In this document: positions 9,260 to 15,848 of the stretch, piece after piece
How positions within the stretch are numbered: the first letter of the stretch is position 1
How the letters are laid out: every line of letters starts with the position of its first letter
NCBI GenBank assembly: GCA_007376485.1
Contig: VMGJ01000008.1
Span: 1 to 33,964 of the forward strand
Reading direction: 5' to 3'
From: Parcubacteria group bacterium Licking1014_17
GTDB taxonomy: Bacteria > Patescibacteriota > Minisyncoccia > 2-02-FULL-40-12 > IGHO2-01-FULL-4-A
Length of the DNA stretch: 33,964 bases
Notes under the pieces: model-generated
Told to the model about the DNA's origin: nothing
The model's input: only the letters and a program-made list of their open reading frames with translations
The model's database searches: none
Program-made: the position numbers and the translations under genes

Positions 9260-9514
9260 TCAGCATGAATTTCCGTTCATTTTTTTTATAATGCACTTGC
9301 CGATTTCAATCGCCGATTTGTTCGCGTCGCCGGAGTACGAAGAAGAATCAAAAGTCCCGAGAATCGCTTTATAAATTTGTTCGCTGGTGGACATGCTTGC
9401 TCCAAAACTCCCGCCGGAATTATTGATGTTTCCCGCGCTGACATATTTGACGATCAAAACCGTCGCAAATAGCGCGACAACAAAAACTATGACTTTCTTT
9501 TTACTCAAGCCCAT
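9260..9514 (-). CDS. Small membrane-anchored protein sharing a module with the 1226-aa protein
   Basis: An 84-residue protein with a basic start (MGLSKKK), one membrane or signal segment (about 8-27, ending YVSAG) and a short exported domain. The exported part contains SMSTSEQIYKAILGTFDSSS (about 40-59), which matches the [20 protein letters not shown] segment just after the membrane helix of the 1226-residue protein. Two Cys (73 and 84) could form a disulphide. It is the first gene of the envelope operon, 4 bases before the 575-residue gene. It may be an assembly partner or minor subunit; that is inference. Confidence 0.7.
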   Translation of the reverse strand: MGLSKKKVIVFVVALFATVLIVKYVSAGNINNSGGSFGASMSTSEQIYKAILGTFDSSSYSGDANKSAIEIGKCIIKKMNGNSC

Positions 9515-9557
9515 ATCAAATATTTTTTATTAATTTTTCTATCCACCAACGATAAAA

Positions 9558-9566
9558 TTATAACAT
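9558..9566 (-). promoter_or_regulatory. Extended -10 promoter of the surface-protein operon
   Basis: On the minus strand the string TGTTATAAT is a consensus extended -10 element. No good -35 box is seen 17 bp upstream, as expected for extended -10 promoters. It would give a leader of about 36 bases before ATG 9514. Confidence 0.5.
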
Positions 9567-9853
9567 CAAACGAGCAGTATCCGCCTTATTTTCGTTGAAA
9601 AATGTGGATAAATAACATTCCATCTTTAATCAACAAGTCGATAGAAAAAGTGTTGATGAATTTTGGGGCTTATATTCCCAATTTTTACCCCAAAAAGCTG
9701 ATTTCTTAACTACAAACACAATATTAGTAATTTAACTTGTCATTAGAATTAAACTATTCTCCCCAAACAAAAAATAAATTATTCTTATAAAAATCGTATT
9801 TAACATTATATATCTTACATATACATATATAGCTGTTTAACGAATACCAAAAC
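9567..9853. other. AT-rich intergenic spacer
   Basis: About 290 bases of strongly AT-rich sequence between the envelope operon promoter and the tRNA-Glu terminator. I see no gene. One perfect DnaA-box-like string (TGTGGATAA, near 9603) is present but isolated. A run of TATATA-type steps sits near 9805-9832. Confidence 0.5.
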
Positions 9854-9874
9854 AAAAAACCCGATTTTGGGGTT
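9854..9874 (-). terminator. Terminator of tRNA-Glu
   Basis: On the minus strand AACCC-caaaatc-GGGTT followed by TTTT, starting 7 bases after the tRNA 3' end. The stem is short (5 bp) but has a proper U-tract. Confidence 0.6.
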
Positions 9875-9881
9875 AATTAAG

Positions 9882-9956
9882 CAGCCTCGACGGGATTCGA
9901 ACCCGTGTTACCGCCGTGAAAGGGCGATGTCCTAGACCAGGCTAGACGACGAGGCC
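9882..9956 (-). tRNA. tRNA-Glu (anticodon UUC)
   Basis: 75 bases on the minus strand. Acceptor GGCCTCG pairs with CGAGGCT (one terminal G.U). The anticodon stem CGCC/GGCG closes the loop CTTTCAC with anticodon TTC, and the T-arm is CGGG-TTCGAAT-CCCG. The discriminator is G and the CCA end is not encoded, unlike the tRNA-Leu in this window. Confidence 0.93.
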
Positions 9957-9985
9957 ATATATATTTACTTGCAATTAATTCATAA

Positions 9986-10014
9986 ATTATACAGTATTAT
10001 ATAGTCTTCTGCAA
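9986..10014 (-). promoter_or_regulatory. Promoter of tRNA-Glu
   Basis: On the minus strand TTGCAG (10014-10009) and TATAAT (9991-9986) with a 17-bp spacer, about 22 bases before the predicted transcription start-to-tRNA junction. The best sigma70-type match in the window. Confidence 0.75.
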
Positions 10015-10029
10015 TAAAATCCGCATTCT

Positions 10030-11031
10030 ATGATCACCCTAGGCGTTGAAACTTCCTGCGATGAAACTTCTTGCTCGGTACTTGACAGCAATCCGGAATC
10101 ACAAAAAATACTGACCAATATCATATCGTCGCAGATAAAATATCACGAGCCATTCGGCGGCGTTGTCCCGTCAATTGCCGCGCGCGAGCACGCGATTAAT
10201 CTGCCGATTGTTTTTAATAAATCCATCAGGGATATCGGCATCAATGATATCAATTTGATTTCCGTCACCTGCGGACCGGGTTTAATTTCCTCTTTGTTGG
10301 CCGGGGTTACATTCGCGAAAACTCTCTCATGGAAATACAAAATACCGATAATCGGCGTTAACCATCTTGAAGGCCACGTGCATTCCGTTTTTATCAACCG
10401 CCCGGATATCAACGTCGCCGAAAAAAATATCTATCCGCAAGTCTGCTTAATTGTTTCGGGCGGGCACACTGCTTTGTATAGAATCCCCAAACCGGGTAAA
10501 ATATCGCGCATACTCGGGCTTGGCTATCCCGGCGGTCCGGCAATATCCAAAGCGGCGTTATCCGGCGAACACGGAATATTTTCTCTTCCTAGACCGATGT
10601 CAAAAACAAAAAATTACAACTTCAGTTTTTCCGGATTAAAAACGTCTGTTCTTTATTTAGTTAAAAAAATAAGCCCGAGCGGAAATTATTCTGATTTAAA
10701 AAAACAAACGATGGCAGATATCGCGCTTGAAGCTCAGGAAGCGATTGTTGACGTGCTAACTTCAAAAACAATCCGGCTTGCCAAGGAAACAAAAGTAAAA
10801 TCAGTCATTGTCGCCGGCGGCGTTTCGGCAAACGAAAGATTGCGGGAGGAAATTATATCCCGTGCCGCCAAAATCAATCCCCCGCCGCTTGTCCTTATGC
10901 CGGCGCCCGAATTCAGTACGGATAACGCCGCGATGATCGCGATGGCCGGATACCATCGGTATATAAACTCTCGCTGCGGAAAGTTTTCGTGGGAGAAAGT
11001 TAAAGCGGAGGCTGATTTAGAACTAAATTAA
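10030..11031 (+). CDS. tsaD: tRNA N6-adenosine threonylcarbamoyltransferase TsaD, with an internal deletion
   Basis: TsaD transfers the threonylcarbamoyl group to A37 of ANN-decoding tRNAs (t6A). Seen motifs: VETSCDETSCSV at the N-terminus, metal ligands His112 and His116 in NHLEGH, SGGHT (143-147), YPGGP (166-170), SFSGLKT, VAGGVSANERL and STDNAAM with Asp298. The spacing between SGGHT and YPGGP is only 18 residues. In E. coli and most homologues it is about 36 and contains the highly conserved DDAAGEAFDK loop, including a substrate-binding Asp. That loop is absent. The rest of the ASKHA-fold protein is full length (333 residues). It starts at ATG 10030, 9 bases after a TAAAAT box, without a Shine-Dalgarno site. 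Activity is therefore uncertain. Confidence 0.92.
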   Translation: MITLGVETSCDETSCSVLDSNPESQKILTNIISSQIKYHEPFGGVVPSIAAREHAINLPIVFNKSIRDIGINDINLISVTCGPGLISSLLAGVTFAKTLSWKYKIPIIGVNHLEGHVHSVFINRPDINVAEKNIYPQVCLIVSGGHTALYRIPKPGKISRILGLGYPGGPAISKAALSGEHGIFSLPRPMSKTKNYNFSFSGLKTSVLYLVKKISPSGNYSDLKKQTMADIALEAQEAIVDVLTSKTIRLAKETKVKSVIVAGGVSANERLREEIISRAAKINPPPLVLMPAPEFSTDNAAMIAMAGYHRYINSRCGKFSWEKVKAEADLELN

Positions 11032-11071
11032 TTTCCAATGAAAATCTAAAATTTCGTGTTAATATTTCAAT

Positions 11072-13183
11072 ATGGAGCTGGAAAAATCATATAATTATAA
11101 GACAACCGAGAGCCGCATTTACGAACTCTGGGAATCCAGCGGTTGTTTCAACCCCGACAAACAGCCCAATATCGACGCGAAAAAGGGAAATTATGTCGTT
11201 ATGATAGCTCCGCCGAACATCACTGGTTCTCTGCACATGGGCCACGCCCTCGAAAATACCATTTCGGATATTCTGGTCCGTTATCACCGAATGAGCGGTT
11301 TCAAGACTTTATGGGTGCCAGGCACCGACCACGCGGGGATTTCCACTCAAAGCGTTGTTGAGAAAGACCTTGCGAAAAAAGGCATCAGTAAGCACGATCT
11401 GGGGCGGGAAGAATTCATAAAAAAAATATGGGAGTGGCGCGAAAAGTACGGCTCTTTAATTTTAAACCAGCTGAAAAGGCTCGGCTGTTCTCTGGATTGG
11501 TCGCGAACCGCGTTTACAATGGACGCCGGATACAAGGAAGCAGTGAAATACGTATTTGAATATTATTTAAAGAAGGGCTGGATTTACAAAGGCAAGCGAG
11601 TTATCAATTGGTCGGTCAAAGACCAAACCTCGCTGTCCGATTTGGAGATTTATTATAAAGAACATAAAGATTCTCTGTGGTATATAAAATACCCCATCGC
11701 CGGCAGGCCAGATGAATTCATAACTGTCGCCACCACCCGCCCCGAAACCATGCTTGGCGACACCGCGGTCGCGGTTAATCCCGATGATGAACGTTATAAA
11801 AAATTCGCCGGACAGAAAGCAGTTGTGCCGCTTGTTAATCGCGAGGTACCGATTATATCCGACGCCGCGGTTGACCTTAAATTCGGCACCGGAGCGGTAA
11901 AAGTCACGCCGGCACACGATATCGCCGATTTTGAAATCGGACAGCGCCATAATCTTCAAGCTGTGGAGGTAATCAATACTCTGGGGAAAGTCAATGAAGC
12001 TTTCCCGGAATTCAAAGGGCTTAAAGTTACCGACGCCAGAAAGAAAATCGTGGAAAAACTTAAAGAGCTGGGTCTTATTGAAAAAGAGGAAGAGTATACA
12101 CACAACGTCGCCTACGGTGAAAGATGCCACACCATTATTGAACCAATGTTGAGCAATCAGTGGTTCCTGAATATGAAAGAACTGGCGAAGATGGCAATCG
12201 ACGCCGTAGAATCCGGAGAAGTAAAATACCACCCCGAAAAATGGAAGGATATGGCATTAACCTGGCTGAAAAATATCAAAGACTGGAATATATCGCGTCA
12301 GATATGGTGGGGGCATCCGGTACCCGTTGACCCCGAAGGAAATAAAATTTCCAACGGGGCAGGTGGTAGCACCGATGTTCTGGACACCTGGTTCTCCTCC
12401 GCTTTGTGGCCGTTTGCTTCGCTCGGCTGGCCCAACCCAACGGATGATTTTGAAAAATATTACCCGACAAACGTCATTACCAGCGCCAGAGATATTTTAC
12501 ATCTTTGGATTTCAAGAATGATTTATTCCGGTTTGGAATTTACCGGCAAGGTTCCTTTTAAGGACGTGCTAATCCACGAAACAATCCTGGCCAAGGACGG
12601 CAAGAGAATGAGCAAATCCCTGGGCACCGGTCTGGACCCGATGGATTTTATAGAAAAATACGGCGCCGATGCGGTGCGTTTCGGTTTAATTTACCAGTCA
12701 CTGGGATGCCAGGACATCAAGTTTGGCGAGGAGTTTATTGTTACGGGCGGCAGATTCGCCAATAAACTTTGGAATATCGCCAGATTTATTATGATGAAAA
12801 TAGGTCCGGATTATGTATTCAGGAAATACGAATCATTTGAAGATTTGCGGAATCAAAATCCCGGACTGGCGGAGAAATACGCCAAAGAATTAGCTCGAAT
12901 CAATGAGCTATCCATGGCCGTGTCAAAAGGGCTGGGCGAATATAAATTCGGCGAAACCCTCCACGAACTTTACCGATACGCATGGCATGAATTGGCGGAC
13001 AAATTGATAGAAGAAACCAAGAGTAAAGACGATGAGGTTACAAAAGATATGTTGACCTATATTTTACAAACTATTTTAAGGCTTTTGCACCCTTTTATGC
13101 CTTTTGTAACCGAAGAAATTTACTCCCATCTGCCGATTCCTGATAAATCAATGCTCCTCGTTGAGCACTGGCCGGAAAAATAA
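11072..13183 (+). CDS. valS: Valyl-tRNA synthetase, short form
   Basis: Class I synthetase that charges tRNA-Val. Seen: PPNITGSLHMGHAL with the HIGH-type motif at 55-58, WVPGTDHAGISTQ, the CP1 editing domain with ATTRPETMLGDTAV and GTGAVKVTPAHD, SRQIWWGHPVPV, DVLDTWFSSALWPF, and the KMSKS-type RMSKS at 512-516. It has 703 residues against about 850-950 in most bacteria. The insert between GHPVPV and DVLDTWFSS is about 25-30 residues shorter than in E. coli. The protein stops just after HPFMPFVTEEIYSHL, so the last part of the anticodon-binding domain and the C-terminal coiled coil are missing. An extended -10 box (TGTTAATAT) ends 6 bases before the ATG. Confidence 0.95.
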   Translation: MELEKSYNYKTTESRIYELWESSGCFNPDKQPNIDAKKGNYVVMIAPPNITGSLHMGHALENTISDILVRYHRMSGFKTLWVPGTDHAGISTQSVVEKDLAKKGISKHDLGREEFIKKIWEWREKYGSLILNQLKRLGCSLDWSRTAFTMDAGYKEAVKYVFEYYLKKGWIYKGKRVINWSVKDQTSLSDLEIYYKEHKDSLWYIKYPIAGRPDEFITVATTRPETMLGDTAVAVNPDDERYKKFAGQKAVVPLVNREVPIISDAAVDLKFGTGAVKVTPAHDIADFEIGQRHNLQAVEVINTLGKVNEAFPEFKGLKVTDARKKIVEKLKELGLIEKEEEYTHNVAYGERCHTIIEPMLSNQWFLNMKELAKMAIDAVESGEVKYHPEKWKDMALTWLKNIKDWNISRQIWWGHPVPVDPEGNKISNGAGGSTDVLDTWFSSALWPFASLGWPNPTDDFEKYYPTNVITSARDILHLWISRMIYSGLEFTGKVPFKDVLIHETILAKDGKRMSKSLGTGLDPMDFIEKYGADAVRFGLIYQSLGCQDIKFGEEFIVTGGRFANKLWNIARFIMMKIGPDYVFRKYESFEDLRNQNPGLAEKYAKELARINELSMAVSKGLGEYKFGETLHELYRYAWHELADKLIEETKSKDDEVTKDMLTYILQTILRLLHPFMPFVTEEIYSHLPIPDKSMLLVEHWPEK

Positions 13184-13251
13184 AACGATAAGATGCAGTT
13201 TTCCCGGACACGCCCTTACCAAACATTTCTCGGATATGTTAAAATATAGCC

Positions 13252-13944
13252 ATGCCCATGTTGTTCAACAACGGTTTTGCCGTGTCCTTGGGAATGGTGC
13301 CAAGCCTGACGTGGCTTATTTTTTATCTCCATAAGGACAAAAATCCCGAGCCGAAATATCTGGTTTCCCGGACTTTTTTCATGGGAATAATTCTGGCGCC
13401 GATCGCGGCGGTGTTGCAGCTTTTTTTCAGCCAGCAATGGGAAATGTCCCAGACGACCTTTGTCCTTATTTCCGCTTTTATTGAAGAAGTAATAAAATAC
13501 TCGGCGGTCAGATTTCTCATTCTTCATAATCCCGAGTTTGACGAGCCCGCCGACGCGATGATTTACATGATAGTCGCCGGTTTGGGTTTCGCCGCCATTG
13601 AGAACACGCTGGTTTTGTTCAGGGCCGTGGAAATGGGAGCGCTGGTCGCGTCAAAGATACTTTTCTTCAGGTTTGTGGGCGCGACCTTGCTCCACGCGCT
13701 GTCTTCGGGGTTGGTGGGATATTTTTTGGGTCTGGCGTGGTTTTACCACCGCCATTCGAGGAAAATAATTTTTCTGGGCATCGCGCTTGCTTCCATTTTC
13801 CACTTCGCGTTCAACATCATCCTTGTTACGGTGAGCGGGACTCAAGGTTTCTTTTACTCGACTATTCTGCTCGTGTTTTCCGCCCTTATTATCTCTCTGC
13901 TATTCAAAAACCTTTCCAATAAAACCAGAAAGTTTAACGGTTGA
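13252..13944 (+). CDS. PrsW-type intramembrane metalloprotease (CPBP/PrsW superfamily)
   Basis: A 230-residue polytopic membrane protein with about seven hydrophobic segments. It has the PrsW-family signature: FIEEVIKY with Glu78-Glu79, FAAIENTLV with Glu117, LLHALSSG with His148 and HFAFN with His184. These are the likely metal and catalytic residues within the membrane. In Bacillus, PrsW cleaves an anti-sigma factor at site 1; no anti-sigma gene is visible here, so the substrate is unknown. The gene starts at ATG 13252, preceded by TGTTAAAAT whose end is 6 bases from the start codon. It lies between valS and the Hsp20 gene in the same direction. Confidence 0.85.
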   Translation: MPMLFNNGFAVSLGMVPSLTWLIFYLHKDKNPEPKYLVSRTFFMGIILAPIAAVLQLFFSQQWEMSQTTFVLISAFIEEVIKYSAVRFLILHNPEFDEPADAMIYMIVAGLGFAAIENTLVLFRAVEMGALVASKILFFRFVGATLLHALSSGLVGYFLGLAWFYHRHSRKIIFLGIALASIFHFAFNIILVTVSGTQGFFYSTILLVFSALIISLLFKNLSNKTRKFNG

Positions 13945-13976
13945 TAAATCTTTGTGATACAATACAGCTATATACC

Positions 13977-14315
13977 ATGATGAACGCCAACGAGACAAAA
14001 TTAAATAAACTACCCGGGCGCGCCACTGTTGATGTTTCCAGCAATCCGAAAGAGATAATCATCCGATCCGCTCTCGCCGGCGTGACCGAAAACGACATTG
14101 AAATAACCGTGGCGCCGGACAGAGTTACGATAGCCGGCAATCGCTCCCAGCCGGCGGCGACCGCGGTTTCAACATATCATCATAAAGAAATCCATTGGGG
14201 ACCGTTCTCCCGCACTATAATATTGCCCGAAAAAATAGACCCCAGGGGAGTCAATGCCACGATGAAAAACGGAATATTCACGATAATTCTTCCTAAAGCC
14301 GGAAAAAATACATAA
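13977..14315 (+). CDS. Small heat shock protein, Hsp20 / alpha-crystallin family
   Basis: A 112-residue ATP-independent holdase chaperone. The alpha-crystallin domain is recognised by SNPKEIIIRSALAGVTENDI near the start, VTIAGNRS, a central GPFSRTIILPEKID segment and the closing GVNATMKNGIFTIILPK motif. The N-terminal arm is very short and the C-terminal IXI extension is missing, so large oligomers may not form (inference). I start it at ATG 13977; a TTG 12 codons upstream overlaps the promoter-like TGTGATACAAT (13953-13963). The gene has its own terminator at 14367. Confidence 0.88.
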   Translation: MMNANETKLNKLPGRATVDVSSNPKEIIIRSALAGVTENDIEITVAPDRVTIAGNRSQPAATAVSTYHHKEIHWGPFSRTIILPEKIDPRGVNATMKNGIFTIILPKAGKNT

Positions 14316-14366
14316 CGCGAGGTCCGTAACTTATAACACTTTCCGAAATTTGAAACTTATGAAATT

Positions 14367-14400
14367 AAGCTCCGAACCAAATACGGGTTTAGGGGCTTTT
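14367..14400 (+). terminator. Intrinsic terminator after the Hsp20 gene
   Basis: Stem AAGCTCC (14367-14373) / GGGGCTT (14392-14398, one T.G pair) with an inner AACC/GGTT helix, followed by TTTT. It lies 51 bases after the stop codon and immediately before the VanW gene. Confidence 0.7.
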
Positions 14401-14417
14401 AAATTGCAAGCTGATCA

Positions 14418-15632
14418 ATGGCCGAGATGATAAATAAAAAATTCGAATTGAAAAGCCGGTATCCGGGTTATAAAAACCTTATTTTTGTCTGCCTGATCGC
14501 GCTAGTCGCAGGTATAGGATCCGGCATCGTCATAGAATCATATTACAACTATCTGGCGCGGCGGTCTTTTGAAAACACAAGACCGGCCGGCGAAGGAAAG
14601 GCGAGTAAAAATTTAAGGCAGGCCGTATCTGTTCCGTTTACCGTCAACGGGCCCGATTTCAGTACGACTATAGACCCCGCGATAATGTCGTCTTGGGTAG
14701 AAACATATTTCAGGTCGTATACCAACGCCGAAGAACTTAGATTTATTAGCGGTAAAATAAAAGATACAATCGCCGATTATTCAAAAAAAATTGATTCTTC
14801 GCCGGTGAATGCCATACTGACGGCTGACGAAAACGGCAAAATTAAAGAATCGGTTCCGGCGAAAGCGGGAGTAATTTTTGACGCTAACGCCAGCGAAAAC
14901 GCGATCAGGATTGTGCTGATAAACGGCAGGCATGAAGCGGATCTAGTTGTAACCGAGATGACGCCGCCAATCTCGGCGGACTCGTTGTCTAAGTTGGGGA
15001 TAATTAATCTTCTCGGGCACGGCGAATCGGATTTCAAGGGCTCTTCCGTTTCAAGAATACATAATATAAAAATGGGGGCGGCAAAATTCAACAACATGTT
15101 TTTGGACCCGGGCTCTGAATTTTCGTTCAATAATCTTCTGGGCGAAGTAACGGCATCTACTGGTTACGTTCCGGAGATGGTGATAAAAAATAAACAGATT
15201 ATTCCCGAATACGGCGGCGGTTTATGCCAGGTGGCGACGACAATGTTCAGGTCGGCGATTTATTCCGGCCTGCCGATAACGGAACGCCAGGCGCATTCTA
15301 TTCCCGTCCGCTATTACAACCCGCAGGGTTTTGACGCGACCATCTATCCCCCGACGGTTGATTTGAAATTTTTGAACGATACCGGCAACCAGATTTTAAT
15401 CCAAGCCCGCGCCGTCGGAACAAAACTTTTCATAGATTTTTTCGGGCACAGCGACGGCAGAAAGGTTGAATTGGTCGGGCCGGACATTCTGGAAACCACG
15501 CCCGAAGGCTCAATGAAAATGATTTTGAAAAGAATAGTGAAAAAAGAAGGTGAACCGGACATTATCAATGTTTTCCGGTCATTTTACCGCTCGCCGGCGG
15601 AATATCCGGTGGTGAGAAATCCGTTGGAGTAG
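14418..15632 (+). CDS. VanW family protein with N-terminal membrane anchor
   Basis: A 404-residue exported protein. A cytoplasmic basic N-terminus and a membrane helix (about 21-43) lead to a putative peptidoglycan-binding-4-like region (about 75-195). The VanW domain follows, with the family hallmarks RIHNIKMGAAKFNNMFLDPG, EFSFNNLLGEVTASTGYVPE, YGGGLCQVATTMFRSAIYSG and HSIPVRYY. The C-terminal part (about 330-400) is a beta-rich extension (VRNPLE end). VanW is named from the vancomycin vanB operon but is widespread, and its biochemical role in the cell wall is not settled; resistance must not be inferred. No operon partner is seen. A 70-base palindrome follows the stop by 10 bases. Confidence 0.9.
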   Translation: MAEMINKKFELKSRYPGYKNLIFVCLIALVAGIGSGIVIESYYNYLARRSFENTRPAGEGKASKNLRQAVSVPFTVNGPDFSTTIDPAIMSSWVETYFRSYTNAEELRFISGKIKDTIADYSKKIDSSPVNAILTADENGKIKESVPAKAGVIFDANASENAIRIVLINGRHEADLVVTEMTPPISADSLSKLGIINLLGHGESDFKGSSVSRIHNIKMGAAKFNNMFLDPGSEFSFNNLLGEVTASTGYVPEMVIKNKQIIPEYGGGLCQVATTMFRSAIYSGLPITERQAHSIPVRYYNPQGFDATIYPPTVDLKFLNDTGNQILIQARAVGTKLFIDFFGHSDGRKVELVGPDILETTPEGSMKMILKRIVKKEGEPDIINVFRSFYRSPAEYPVVRNPLE

Positions 15633-15642
15633 TTTTGTGTCT

Positions 15643-15712
15643 GTATTCTTGAATTAGTCCGAACGCATTTCGCCGCAGGCGGCGAAAGCGGTTCGGACTA
15701 ATTCAAGAATAC
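15643..15712. repeat. Large palindrome (about 31 bp of stem)
   Basis: Outer arms GTATTCTTGAATTAGTCCGAAC (15643-15664; 22 bp, perfect inverse at 15691-15712), a 3x3 internal mismatch, then TTTCGCCGC / GCGGCGAAA. There is no U-tract on either side, so it is not a standard terminator. It sits between the VanW stop and the left end of the recombinase element, one base before GCACCA at 15714. It may be a transcription block, an insertion or a recombination-linked structure. Confidence 0.85.
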
Positions 15713-15713
15713 T

Positions 15714-15814
15714 GCACCACGTAGGAAATTGCAAGTTTGTAAGGTTCGCCTCGCTTCGCTCGGCGACTAATTTGTATTCAATTTTGGGGGCAAAAACGAA
15801 TTGGCGGTTTCGCA
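15714..15814 (-). repeat. Left inverted copy of the recombinase 3' end
   Basis: Bases 15743-15814 are a perfect 72-bp inverted copy of 17209-17280. Outside this, a 23-base stretch with 11 matches (including CTTG and TTTCCT) and then GCACCA (15714-15719) mirror the right end, where 23 bases and TGGTGC (17304-17309) follow. Read on the minus strand, the copy stays in frame with the recombinase tail (A-N-x-x-x-L-x-F-P-x-W-C). So it is probably the 3' remnant of a second recombinase gene in the opposite direction. Confidence 0.85.
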
Positions 15815-15848
15815 TTTTGGGGGAAAGAAAATTTTTAATTCAAACACT

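Noticed and set aside
9600-9870. Possible replication origin (AT-rich with a perfect DnaA-box-like string)
   Set aside because: Only one box; a second perfect box lies within the recombinase gene, so the match is not special. No dnaA, dnaN or box cluster is nearby.
11567-12232. 221-codon minus-strand frame inside valS
   Set aside because: Fully overlapped by intact valS motifs; a shadow frame.
14418-15632. Vancomycin resistance based on the VanW name
   Set aside because: VanW proteins are widespread outside resistance operons and no vanH/A/B/X genes are present.
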